This document shows, one piece after another, positions 1 through 5,609 of a stretch of DNA of 5,609 nucleotides. Numbering within the stretch: the stretch's first letter is position 1; each line of letters begins with the position of its first letter. Where the stretch lies: assembly GCA_905182935.1 (NCBI GenBank), contig CAJJDL010000139.1, positions 1 to 5,609 on the forward strand, in the 5' to 3' direction. The notes under the pieces are model-generated. The model had not been told where the DNA came from. It was given only the letters and a program-made list of their open reading frames with translations, and made no database searches. This stretch comes from an uncultured Nitrospinaceae bacterium. GTDB lineage: Bacteria > Nitrospinota > Nitrospinia > Nitrospinales > VA-1. The position numbers and the translations under genes were made by a program.

Positions 1-1209
1 TGCGCCGAAACAGGTACTAAATACAGCAGTAGGTTCCCTGCTTAATCCCTGCTCGGTGCCTGCTACCTTTGCGGTATATCCAGAGATGAAGTGATACATA
101 GCCTGTTCAGGAGTCATTTTAGCGACGGGAGGTATTACACCGTAAGCATCACAAGTAAGCATTATCACCTGTTTTGGGTGATTCCCTGTGCCACTGGGGA
201 CTGCATTTTTAATGTGCGTAATCGGATAACTTGCTCTTGTGTTTTCTGTAAGACTTGAGTCATCCAAGTTAAGTTTACGTGTAATGGGGTCCATAACTAC
301 ATTTTCAAGAATAGTTCCAAATCGTCGAGTACATTCAAAAATTTCTGGCTCTGCCTCTTGTGATAGTCTTACAACTTTTGCATAGCAGCCACCTTCAAAA
401 TGAAAAACCCCCTTCTCGCTCCACCCATGTTCATCATCACCAATTAAACTGCGATTAGGGTCGGCTGATAGTGTGGTTTTGCCTGTACCAGAAAGGCCAA
501 AAAATACTGCAGAATCTCCATCTGAACCAATATTAGCCGAACAATGCATTGATAAAACCGAATGTTTTTGCGGTAGTAGATAATTAAGGACAGAAAAAAC
601 TGATTTTTTAATTTCCCCTGCATAGTTTGTTCCTCCGATCAGCACCATTTGTTTAGAGTAGTCAACAACAACGAAGACTTCAGAATTGGTGCCATCGATA
701 GCAGGTACAGCTTGAAAATTAGGGACATGAAGTATCGTAAAGGCCGGTACATGGTTGGCTATTTTATTAAGATCATTAATTTGAATAAACATGTTTCGAG
801 CAAATAAATTGTGCCAAGCAGTTTCTGTGATAACGCGGAGGTGAAGTTGTTTTTCCTTGTCTGCTCCAGCGCAACAATCCTGAACATATAGATTTTTATT
901 TTGCAAATATGCGAGTATTCGACCATATAAAGCGTCAAACTGTTCAACCTCGAAAGGTTTATTTACCTTCCCCCACCAGATGTGGTCTTGGCTCGTTGGC
1001 TCTTTAACAATGAACTTGTCGTTAGGTGCACGGCCAGTATGCTCACCTGTAGTAACTACCACAGGACCTAAGTGACTAAGTTTCCCTTCGCCGTTACGGC
1101 TGATATGTTCGTATAAAGCTGGTGTTGTTAGGTTCCAATAAATTTCTTTAGCGTTTTTAATTCCGTGATGTTCCAAACCAACCTTGTGCTTTAGGCCCTT
1201 TTTGGACAT
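1..1209 (-). CDS. pckA: Phosphoenolpyruvate carboxykinase (ATP), C-terminus cut by window edge
   Basis: Catalyses oxaloacetate + ATP to phosphoenolpyruvate + CO2 + ADP in the cytosol, the entry step of gluconeogenesis from C4 acids. The 403 visible codons read through without a stop. Signatures in order: substrate-binding TGEHTGRAPNDKF (Arg60, equivalent to the E. coli substrate-binding Arg65); NYAGEIKKS (Tyr196 and Lys202, the latter at the position of a metal-binding Lys); SMHCSAN (His222, second metal ligand); kinase-1a P-loop GLSGTGKTT (residues 238-246); kinase-2 GDDEHGW (Asp258/Asp259, metal binding); and NTRASYPI (Arg325, substrate/phosphate contact). All key residues are present, so the enzyme should be active. 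The fragment ends at a conserved FSTCFGA-type motif, so about 125-135 C-terminal residues of the usual 530-540 lie to the left of the window. The ATG at 1209 is chosen because an AGGAG lies 9 nt upstream and the N-terminus aligns with the family. It is transcribed divergently from the next gene. Identification as the ATP-type (not GTP-type) enzyme is secure. Confidence 0.97.
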   Translation of the reverse strand, partial: MSKKGLKHKVGLEHHGIKNAKEIYWNLTTPALYEHISRNGEGKLSHLGPVVVTTGEHTGRAPNDKFIVKEPTSQDHIWWGKVNKPFEVEQFDALYGRILAYLQNKNLYVQDCCAGADKEKQLHLRVITETAWHNLFARNMFIQINDLNKIANHVPAFTILHVPNFQAVPAIDGTNSEVFVVVDYSKQMVLIGGTNYAGEIKKSVFSVLNYLLPQKHSVLSMHCSANIGSDGDSAVFFGLSGTGKTTLSADPNRSLIGDDEHGWSEKGVFHFEGGCYAKVVRLSQEAEPEIFECTRRFGTILENVVMDPITRKLNLDDSSLTENTRASYPITHIKNAVPSGTGNHPKQVIMLTCDAYGVIPPVAKMTPEQAMYHFISGYTAKVAGTEQGLSREPTAVFSTCFGA

Positions 1210-1218
1210 TGAAGAAAA

Positions 1219-1223
1219 CTCCT
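1219..1223 (-). promoter_or_regulatory. Ribosome binding site of pckA
   Basis: AGGAG on the minus strand, 9 nt upstream of the pckA ATG. It is a strong Shine-Dalgarno match at ordinary spacing and supports the chosen start. Confidence 0.8.
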
Positions 1224-1369
1224 ATTATGGTAAATTTTAGTAATGTTATTTTTAATATTAAAGTCGCTTTTGGCCGAAAGAACTTAATACATCTCTTACG
1301 GATAGTCCAATATTAGCATAGATTCGAGTGAGTCAAAATAGTAGACCCAAAAAATATTTACCAAACACG

Positions 1370-1390
1370 CATAAATTTTGCGAAATTATG
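1370..1390. repeat. Small imperfect inverted repeat upstream of the plus-strand gene
   Basis: CATAAATTT (1370-1378) and AAATTATG (1383-1390) can pair over 8 bp with one bulged A around a TGCG loop. It sits 58 bp upstream of the ATG at 1448. It could be an operator half-site pair or a weak hairpin, but such AT-rich pairings also arise by chance in this composition. Confidence 0.3.
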
Positions 1391-1438
1391 AGTCTGGATG
1401 CTAAGCTTTTCTTGATTTTTAGTATTTGTTGATCTTTT

Positions 1439-1444
1439 AAAGGA
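1439..1444 (+). promoter_or_regulatory. Ribosome binding site deciding the start at 1448
   Basis: AAAGGA lies just before the ATG at 1448, with only 3 nt between the GGA and the start codon. The spacing is short, but this is the only Shine-Dalgarno-like sequence near the start of this gene. It favours 1448 over the TTG at 1494, which has no such site. Confidence 0.5.
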
Positions 1445-1447
1445 ATT

Positions 1448-2363
1448 ATGAGTATTTTTGATCAAAAAAAGAAAAAACTTGAGGTTAGTATAATTGCCCG
1501 GGAGAAAAGTGACTATAACGATATATATGTCATGCAGAAAGGGAGCAAACGTGACATGTGGTTCCGAAAAAAAAAATGATTTTTTTCTTCAGAGCCGGAT
1601 CGATACTAACCAACTGGATACCCTTGTTCTAATTTACACTCAAATGCTGACTTCGGCCCTTCTTTTGCAACCGGTACCTAGTAGTATTCTTATTATTGGT
1701 CTTGGTGGTTGCGCTATGAGTAATTTTTTAGCGAGTTTGTATCCAGATGCTGTTTTAGATGTTGTTGAAATCGACCAGAAGGTAATAGATATTTCTAAAC
1801 AATTTTTCTATTTTAATGAAACAGAAAATTATAAAATCCATAAAGAAGATGGACGTAGATTTATCCAAAAGATGTCAGGTAAGAAACAATATGATTTAAT
1901 ATATTTAGATGCTTATAAAAGTGGATCAATTCCGTTTCATCTTAAAACGATTCAGTTTTACGAAGATTTAATGCAGGTTCTCTCTTTAGAAGGTGTAGTT
2001 GGGTCTAACCTTTATGGGAAAAGTAATCTATTAAAATCAAGTGACTGGAAAACGTTCTCAAATAAATTTAATCAGATTTATTGCTTTGAAGACCATGATA
2101 GCTTGGCCACAGTTCTCCTCGCATCAAATAGAAAAGAGGTTTTAACCAAGAGCGAATTTATTCGAGCCGCACAAGAGTTTCCCTTTTCATTGCCATTTTC
2201 TCTTACGGATGTTGCAAATATGTATAGTACAGGAAAATTTAAAAATGATAACGGCGATATTTTTATAGACGACTTTGCACAAGAAGAGTCTGATTACAGG
2301 ATAGAAAAAAATAATCGAGATGATGTAAAAAATCCTCTATACCCGATTAAAAGTACGGGATAA
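1448..2363 (+). CDS. Spermidine-synthase-like (SAM-dependent, Rossmann-fold) protein, frameshifted at an A10 run
   Basis: Reading from ATG 1448 gives 43 codons and a TGA at 1577-1579. Beyond the A10 run (1567-1576) the family sequence continues in another frame, to TAA 2361-2363. Removing one A joins them into a 304-residue protein, a normal length for this family. The N-terminal part (REKSDYNDIYVM...MWFRKK) matches the beta-hairpin domain of spermidine synthases, and NDFFLQSRID directly after the run continues it. The catalytic domain then shows the nucleotide-binding motif IIGLGGCA (Gly84-Gly87, Cys88), the acidic end of strand 2 VVEID (Glu107), EDGRRF (Asp134), and LDAY...IPFHL (Asp154). 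The DAx...PxHL form, without the D-x-x-DP-x-GP signature of true polyamine enzymes, resembles the broad 'spermidine synthase-like' group of unknown substrate, so I assign no symbol. There is no signal peptide or membrane segment; the protein is likely cytosolic. An in-frame TTG at 1494 would avoid the shift, but its first 25 or so residues have no family resemblance. It may be slippage-expressed, phase-variable, a recent pseudogene or a sequencing error. Confidence 0.8.
1567..1576 (+). other. A10 homopolymer at the frameshift point
   Basis: Ten consecutive A residues follow TTCCG and precede TGATTTTTTT. With ten A the upstream frame reads Arg-Lys-Lys-Lys-stop. With nine A it reads Arg-Lys-Lys-Asn-Asp-Phe-Phe and continues through the catalytic domain. 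Runs of nine or more A are known substrates for RNA polymerase slippage and for replication slippage, and also a known source of sequencing indels. Confidence 0.85.
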
Positions 2364-2398
2364 ATATAAAAAAGAACTAAGAAGAAAGAGTTTTCTTA
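2364..2398 (-). terminator. Possible weak Rho-independent terminator of the NHL-repeat gene
   Basis: On the minus strand, an AT-rich hairpin (arms 2391-2398 and 2378-2386, one bulge, 4-nt loop) spans the end of the large gene. It is followed by the T-rich stretch TTCTTTTTT. The stem has only one G-C pair, so it would be unstable. On the plus strand no T run follows the hairpin, so it offers little for the convergent gene. Confidence 0.25.
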
Positions 2399-5300
2399 AT
2401 GTCAAAAACCTGGATACGGTTATTGCCAGTATCAGAAACTGCAAGAAGGTTGTCTCGCGTGTCCATATAACCTACTCGATTGAATTGCCCGACTCGTCTT
2501 CCGGGACTTCCATAGATTCCTTTAATATTTAAGGCGAAGTCTAGGTGTAGAATGCGACTGCTCCAGTGATCCGATGCAAAGATGCCATAGGTGGGACTAT
2601 AGGTGATAATATATAAATCGCCAAACCCTGTCCCCTCCCGCCTAAGGTTTGCCAATAGAGTTCCGTTTAAATCGTAATGTTTTACAAGGTCGGCTGATCT
2701 GTCAGCTATAAGATATTCCCCATTTTCAAGAGAACAAATTCCAATAGGCTGTTCAATACCCTCTGGAATAACAGACCGAATAAGTTTTCCATCAGGTCCG
2801 TATACCTGAATTCGTTGGTGAGAGGCGTCTGTCACCCAAAGGTTGTCTTCTTTATCTATAGAGGATGAGAATGCCATCTTACCCAACCGTTGATCTTCTT
2901 CTTCATGGTCACCGAACGTTAGAAGAAAATCCCCGTCAGGAGAGAATTTTTGTACTCGTTGGTTATTCATGTCGACTACATAGATATTGTCTTGCCTATC
3001 TATTTGAACGCTAACAGGGTACTTAAAGTTGCCAGGGCTATTGCCCCAACCTCCAAATCGAGTTAGGGATACTCCTGTTTTGGAAATATGAAATACATGA
3101 TGATTTTCTTGGTCTACACAAAACAAGTTTCCATTTGAGTCAAAGGCTAAGCCCATGGGTTGAATTATAGTTCCTATAGCTGAACCCATACGAGTAAGCG
3201 AATGACTAAAGGTTGGGACTAAATCAAAAATAGTCCGTTTTTTTTCATATATGCCAGTTTGTTTAAAAAAAACAAACAAACGTTCCAACCTATTACATGT
3301 ACGGGCTCGACGAATGAGATTGAACTTCATACTGTCTAAATTATTTTGTATTTCTTGTATTTCTTCATCTAATTGTATCGAGTGATCAATATTTGAAATA
3401 TTTTTTTCTAAACGCAGATTTAATTGCTGATTTTTTAAATGAGAAAGTTGGAACGTGAAATTTTTAATTTCTTCTGCAATGGAATCTGCAGCAATTCTTT
3501 CTTGTGAACTATAAACGTCTAGTTTTTTATAAAAATTTTGGATAGGCGAGTCCTGGGGGGAGGTAGTTGAAACTAAGGCAGCGCCTATTATAAGCCGGTT
3601 GATATTATGAGATTCGTTGACCTCAAGAGTCAGAATCATACGTCTAATAAGTCCAATTTGAAAATCAACAATACAAATATTATTGCTAATTGAAATAGGG
3701 GCCTGCTTGTCTTGAGGATTTACTTGTTTTAGTTGTTGATTTAAATTTCTTTGTTGTCTATCAAGGTCATTCAGTTGTTTTTGTAGTTCTTGGTTTTTTT
3801 TCTTATAGTTTGCTTGTGACTCTAAAATCTGAGAAATTTTTTGTGTAAAATCATCAGGTAAAGATTCTATAGGGTAGGCGTCATTCCCAATAATAAGAAG
3901 ACTGGAGGTGCGTTTTATTTCGGTGTTTTCGATATTGTATGATTTAACAATTTCCTTAATATTTAAATCTTCTACATCGAATGGTAGTGGTGAGAAATAA
4001 TCTGGACCGAGTTCTCTGACTAAAGGTTCTTTTTCGTTTTTAAAATGGGTAATATATGTATCAATAAGGTCCCTCCACAACGTATCTATAATGACATGGG
4101 CGGGTTGGATTTCCTGAATACCAAGTAAAACTTTTGGTATGATTTCGTTGCAGAGAGGATCGCCTACTATCTGATCGAAAATGCCAGCCATTTTCTGGTT
4201 TTCGGTTGAAGTCTGAACGCAACACTTAAAAGTAAGGAGTAAGGTGCGCAGCTCGAAAAGCAATGGCCTAAATATAAGAGATATTCGGTTATTAGCAAGG
4301 AAGTTGCCACGAAAAATATTCCATTTTGTCTGGTCCTCTTGCAATTCGCTAAAGGCATTGACTAACGCTATTTCATTGACTTCTTTGATAGCTAGTTTAT
4401 CAAAAAAAACTTCCCCTATTTCTTTTAATCGTTCGATCAGGTTTTCACAAGCGGGCAGTATTAAGCTTGATGATAAGCATTGACTAGAAATTATATTGCT
4501 TATGTATTCTGCTAGTTGGTCAGATAGCTGACAGTGCTTGTAAGAAACCGCTCGAACTTTTCTAAATAGAACTTTATGTTTTTGCTCTAAGTTAAATAAT
4601 TCATGATCAAACACACGAAGGTCTTCTTGATCTTGAAGAATATCAAGTCGCCTTTTAAACTCTTTGTTATCAAATTTTCTTGCGACTTCTTCCCATGCCG
4701 TATAAGTTTCTAGAACTTCTTCTCGCGAAGACTTTATTTCCTGAACAAACACTGCAAGTCCGTTCAGAAGAGCAGTTTCACTTTCTGAAGAGTCATGTGT
4801 TTTTAGAGTTATGCGGCTAAGGTTTAGCAGAAGGTTGGGGTTGGAAGGTTTTTTTGGCTGAGCAGAGTTTTTTCCAGGTAATATAAGTTGGATAGCTTTT
4901 GAGTAGCTTTCCTTTGCTTTTGAGTATTCTGATGATTGCTCCGCAAGTTGACCCATGAGGGTTGGCCACTCTGGATTTTTTGGGTCAGACAGACATCTTT
5001 TATTAGCAACCGACTCTAGAGACTTAGAAGATGTGGAAAATAAAAATATGCGTGGATTAAAGGTAAGGCCAATATTTAATTTTCCATGGGTGTCTATGGC
5101 TGTGAGAGAAGGAGCTTGGAGGGGCGTAGAACTATCGACTTGATCCAACTTATCCAGAAATTGTCCAAAAGGAGAAAATATCTGAATACGGTTATTATTT
5201 AAGTCACTCACATAAAGAAAGTCATTTTCCCCAACCGAGATACAAAGAGGATACTGAAATTGACCTGCTGCATCTCCTCGTTCGCCAAAAGAAAATATTC

Positions 5301-5609
5301 TTTTCCAGTTTTTATCAAATTTAACAATCCGATGATTGCCGCTATCTGTAATAAAAAAATTACCACGACTGTCTGTGCTTATCGAGGTAGGGAACTCAAA
5401 TGCCGGCGCCGAAAATAGATTAGCCGACGTTTCATAGAAATAGGCAAGGTTTTCTTCTAGAACGGTACCACGCTGGCCGACCCATCCAAGTGATTTGCCC
5501 TCTGGGGAAAACCATTGGAGTCGATGATTGTAGCGCTCGACTACTAGAATATTCCCAGAAGTCTCTACCATAATATCGTATGGTTCATTCAACTCTCCTT
5601 GAGCTTCTC
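2377..5609 (-). CDS. Large double NHL-propeller protein with TPR-like and coiled-coil middle, 5' end outside the window
   Basis: The frame is open to the right edge and ends at TAG 2379-2377. A TTG at 5592 could be taken as a start, but five upstream codons (EAQGE) run into LNEPYDI as the opening of an NHL blade, so the real start lies beyond 5609. Numbering residues from 5592, 1071 are visible. N-terminal NHL blades lie at about 1-40, 65-104 and 111-150, with a degenerate one at 159-190; core motifs are YNHRLQWF, GNHRIVKF and NNNRIQIF. A TPR-like helix pair (209-240, ending SKAIQLILP) and perhaps a second (251-283) follow. Then comes an alpha-helical region I do not recognise (290-580). Coiled-coil segments lie at about 583-624 (KKKNQELQKQLNDLDRQQRN) and 695-760. 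Six NHL blades (809-1066) close the protein. No catalytic motif or membrane segment is seen, and a signal peptide cannot be judged. NHL propellers bind proteins, RNA or small ligands, and a scaffold role is inference. It is convergent with the upstream gene, 13 bp apart, with similar base composition. Confidence 0.9.
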   Translation of the reverse strand, partial: EAQGELNEPYDIMVETSGNILVVERYNHRLQWFSPEGKSLGWVGQRGTVLEENLAYFYETSANLFSAPAFEFPTSISTDSRGNFFITDSGNHRIVKFDKNWKRIFSFGERGDAAGQFQYPLCISVGENDFLYVSDLNNNRIQIFSPFGQFLDKLDQVDSSTPLQAPSLTAIDTHGKLNIGLTFNPRIFLFSTSSKSLESVANKRCLSDPKNPEWPTLMGQLAEQSSEYSKAKESYSKAIQLILPGKNSAQPKKPSNPNLLLNLSRITLKTHDSSESETALLNGLAVFVQEIKSSREEVLETYTAWEEVARKFDNKEFKRRLDILQDQEDLRVFDHELFNLEQKHKVLFRKVRAVSYKHCQLSDQLAEYISNIISSQCLSSSLILPACENLIERLKEIGEVFFDKLAIKEVNEIALVNAFSELQEDQTKWNIFRGNFLANNRISLIFRPLLFELRTLLLTFKCCVQTSTENQKMAGIFDQIVGDPLCNEIIPKVLLGIQEIQPAHVIIDTLWRDLIDTYITHFKNEKEPLVRELGPDYFSPLPFDVEDLNIKEIVKSYNIENTEIKRTSSLLIIGNDAYPIESLPDDFTQKISQILESQANYKKKNQELQKQLNDLDRQQRNLNQQLKQVNPQDKQAPISISNNICIVDFQIGLIRRMILTLEVNESHNINRLIIGAALVSTTSPQDSPIQNFYKKLDVYSSQERIAADSIAEEIKNFTFQLSHLKNQQLNLRLEKNISNIDHSIQLDEEIQEIQNNLDSMKFNLIRRARTCNRLERLFVFFKQTGIYEKKRTIFDLVPTFSHSLTRMGSAIGTIIQPMGLAFDSNGNLFCVDQENHHVFHISKTGVSLTRFGGWGNSPGNFKYPVSVQIDRQDNIYVVDMNNQRVQKFSPDGDFLLTFGDHEEEDQRLGKMAFSSSIDKEDNLWVTDASHQRIQVYGPDGKLIRSVIPEGIEQPIGICSLENGEYLIADRSADLVKHYDLNGTLLANLRREGTGFGDLYIITYSPTYGIFASDHWSSRILHLDFALNIKGIYGSPGRRVGQFNRVGYMDTRDNLLAVSDTGNNRIQVFDIKKTLSS
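2395..3204 (-). repeat. C-terminal six-bladed NHL beta-propeller
   Basis: Six NHL blades, each about 40 residues, start near residues 809, 855, 902, 946, 988 and 1035 (numbered from 5592). Recurring features are a Pro near the first strand, D..GN/DN, a hydrophobic-x-V-x-D strand, an N-x-R-[IV]-x-x-[FY] strand and a following DG turn, for example YVVDMNNQRVQKFSPDG and VSDTGNNRIQVFD. Blades 4 and 5 have lost the N-x-R-[IV] core. The segment SHSLTRMGS (796-804) resembles the outer strand of blade 1 (VSLTRFGGWG). It probably supplies the missing last strand of blade 6, closing the ring in the usual 'velcro' way. That would make a complete six-bladed propeller. Confidence 0.85.
3313..3846 (-). other. 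Coiled-coil segments within the large NHL protein
   Basis: Two helical stretches rich in Gln, Asn, Glu, Lys and Leu: residues about 583-624 (nt 3846-3721) and about 695-760 (nt 3510-3313). Between them lies a segment with short hydrophobic strands (637-675, e.g. IVDFQIGLIRRMILTLEV) that may be a small beta domain. Two helices flanking a globular tip would suit an antiparallel coiled-coil hairpin. This is inferred from residue pattern only. Confidence 0.6.
4745..4971 (-). repeat. TPR-like helix pairs following the N-terminal propeller
   Basis: Residues 208-240 read WPTLMGQLAEQSSEYSKAKE followed by SYSKAIQLILP. The Trp/Leu/Gly/Ala...Tyr/Ala/Ala...Pro spacing is that of a tetratricopeptide unit. 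Residues 251-283 (NPNLLLNLSRITLKTHDSSE and following ETALLNGLAVF) could be a second, divergent unit. These normally mediate protein-protein contacts. Confidence 0.55.
5023..5609 (-). repeat. N-terminal NHL blades (propeller continues past the window edge)
   Basis: Three clear NHL blades and one degenerate one are visible. Blade motifs include GNILVVERYNHRLQWFSPEG, GNFFITDSGNHRIVKF and FLYVSDLNNNRIQIFSPFG. The fourth (IDTHGKLNIGLTFNPRIFLF) keeps the outline but not the core residues. The first blade is already in progress at the edge (GELNEPYDIMV), so at least its start, and probably further blades, lie upstream. A 15-20 residue insertion (about 45-62) separates blades 1 and 2. Confidence 0.8.

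Larger units (their letters stand above)
1210..1447. other. Divergent intergenic region between pckA and the spermidine-synthase-like gene
   Basis: These 238 bp of AT-rich DNA must carry the promoters of both divergent genes, unless the plus-strand gene is transcribed from elsewhere. No promoter close to consensus is visible. The best candidate for pckA on the minus strand is TTGGAC (1310-1305) with TATTAA (1289-1284) at a short 15-nt spacing, which is weak. A 14-codon open frame (ATG at 1388, TGA at 1430-1432) has no ribosome binding site and no recognisable product. A 10-bp direct repeat, AATTATGAGT, occurs at 1384-1393 and again at 1444-1453, the second copy spanning the start codon of the next gene. 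No RNA gene is recognised. Confidence 0.6.

Noticed and set aside
759..947. Short minus-strand open frame inside pckA
   Set aside because: It overlaps pckA in another frame on the same strand, where pckA is certain from its motifs. It has no ribosome binding site or recognisable product.
1388..1432. 14-codon mini-ORF as a leader peptide
   Set aside because: It has no Shine-Dalgarno sequence, no run of regulatory codons and no attenuator-like hairpin after it.
1494..1575. TTG at 1494 as the start of the spermidine-synthase-like protein
   Set aside because: The stretch it would encode (MPGRKVTITIYMSC and following) has no family resemblance and no ribosome binding site. The overlapping frame from ATG 1448 encodes the expected N-terminal sequence over the same bases.
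2364..2376. Small RNA or attachment site between the convergent genes
   Set aside because: Only 13 bp separate the two stop codons, which leaves no room for a gene. No repeat or tRNA sequence is present.
3721..3846. Gln/Leu/Lys-rich repetitive stretch as a DNA-level tandem repeat
   Set aside because: The low complexity is at the protein level (heptad-like coiled coil). The nucleotide sequence shows no regular repeating unit.
4167..5143. Four short open frames (4167-4358 minus, 4244-4483 plus, 4824-5009 minus, 4955-5143 plus)
   Set aside because: All lie within the continuous coding frame of the large NHL protein and encode nothing recognisable. They are chance frames.

Overview
The window is an AT-rich bacterial segment with three protein-coding genes and no RNA gene, CRISPR array or insertion sequence that I can see. 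The ATP-type phosphoenolpyruvate carboxykinase and the abundance of NHL-type propeller repeats point to a bacterium. Nothing here fixes the phylum. A Gram-negative environmental lineage is plausible, but that is a guess.

Layout: positions 1-1209 (minus strand) hold the first 403 codons of pckA, cut off at the left edge. Positions 1210-1447 are a divergent intergenic region containing two ribosome binding sites and a small AT-rich inverted repeat. Positions 1448-2363 (plus strand) hold a spermidine-synthase-like Rossmann protein whose reading frame is broken by one extra base in a run of ten A residues. The N-terminal and C-terminal parts both match the family, but they lie in different frames. 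Positions 2377-5609 (minus strand), convergent with the previous gene and separated by 13 bp, hold a very large protein with NHL beta-propeller blades at both ends and a helical, TPR-like and coiled-coil region of about 600 residues between them. Its start lies outside the window.

The three genes do not form an obvious pathway. PckA is central metabolism (gluconeogenesis). The spermidine-synthase-like protein has an unknown substrate. The double-propeller protein looks like a scaffold or binding protein. The two observations most worth following are the A10 frameshift, which could be transcriptional slippage, phase variation, a young pseudogene or a sequencing error, and the dumbbell architecture of the large NHL protein.
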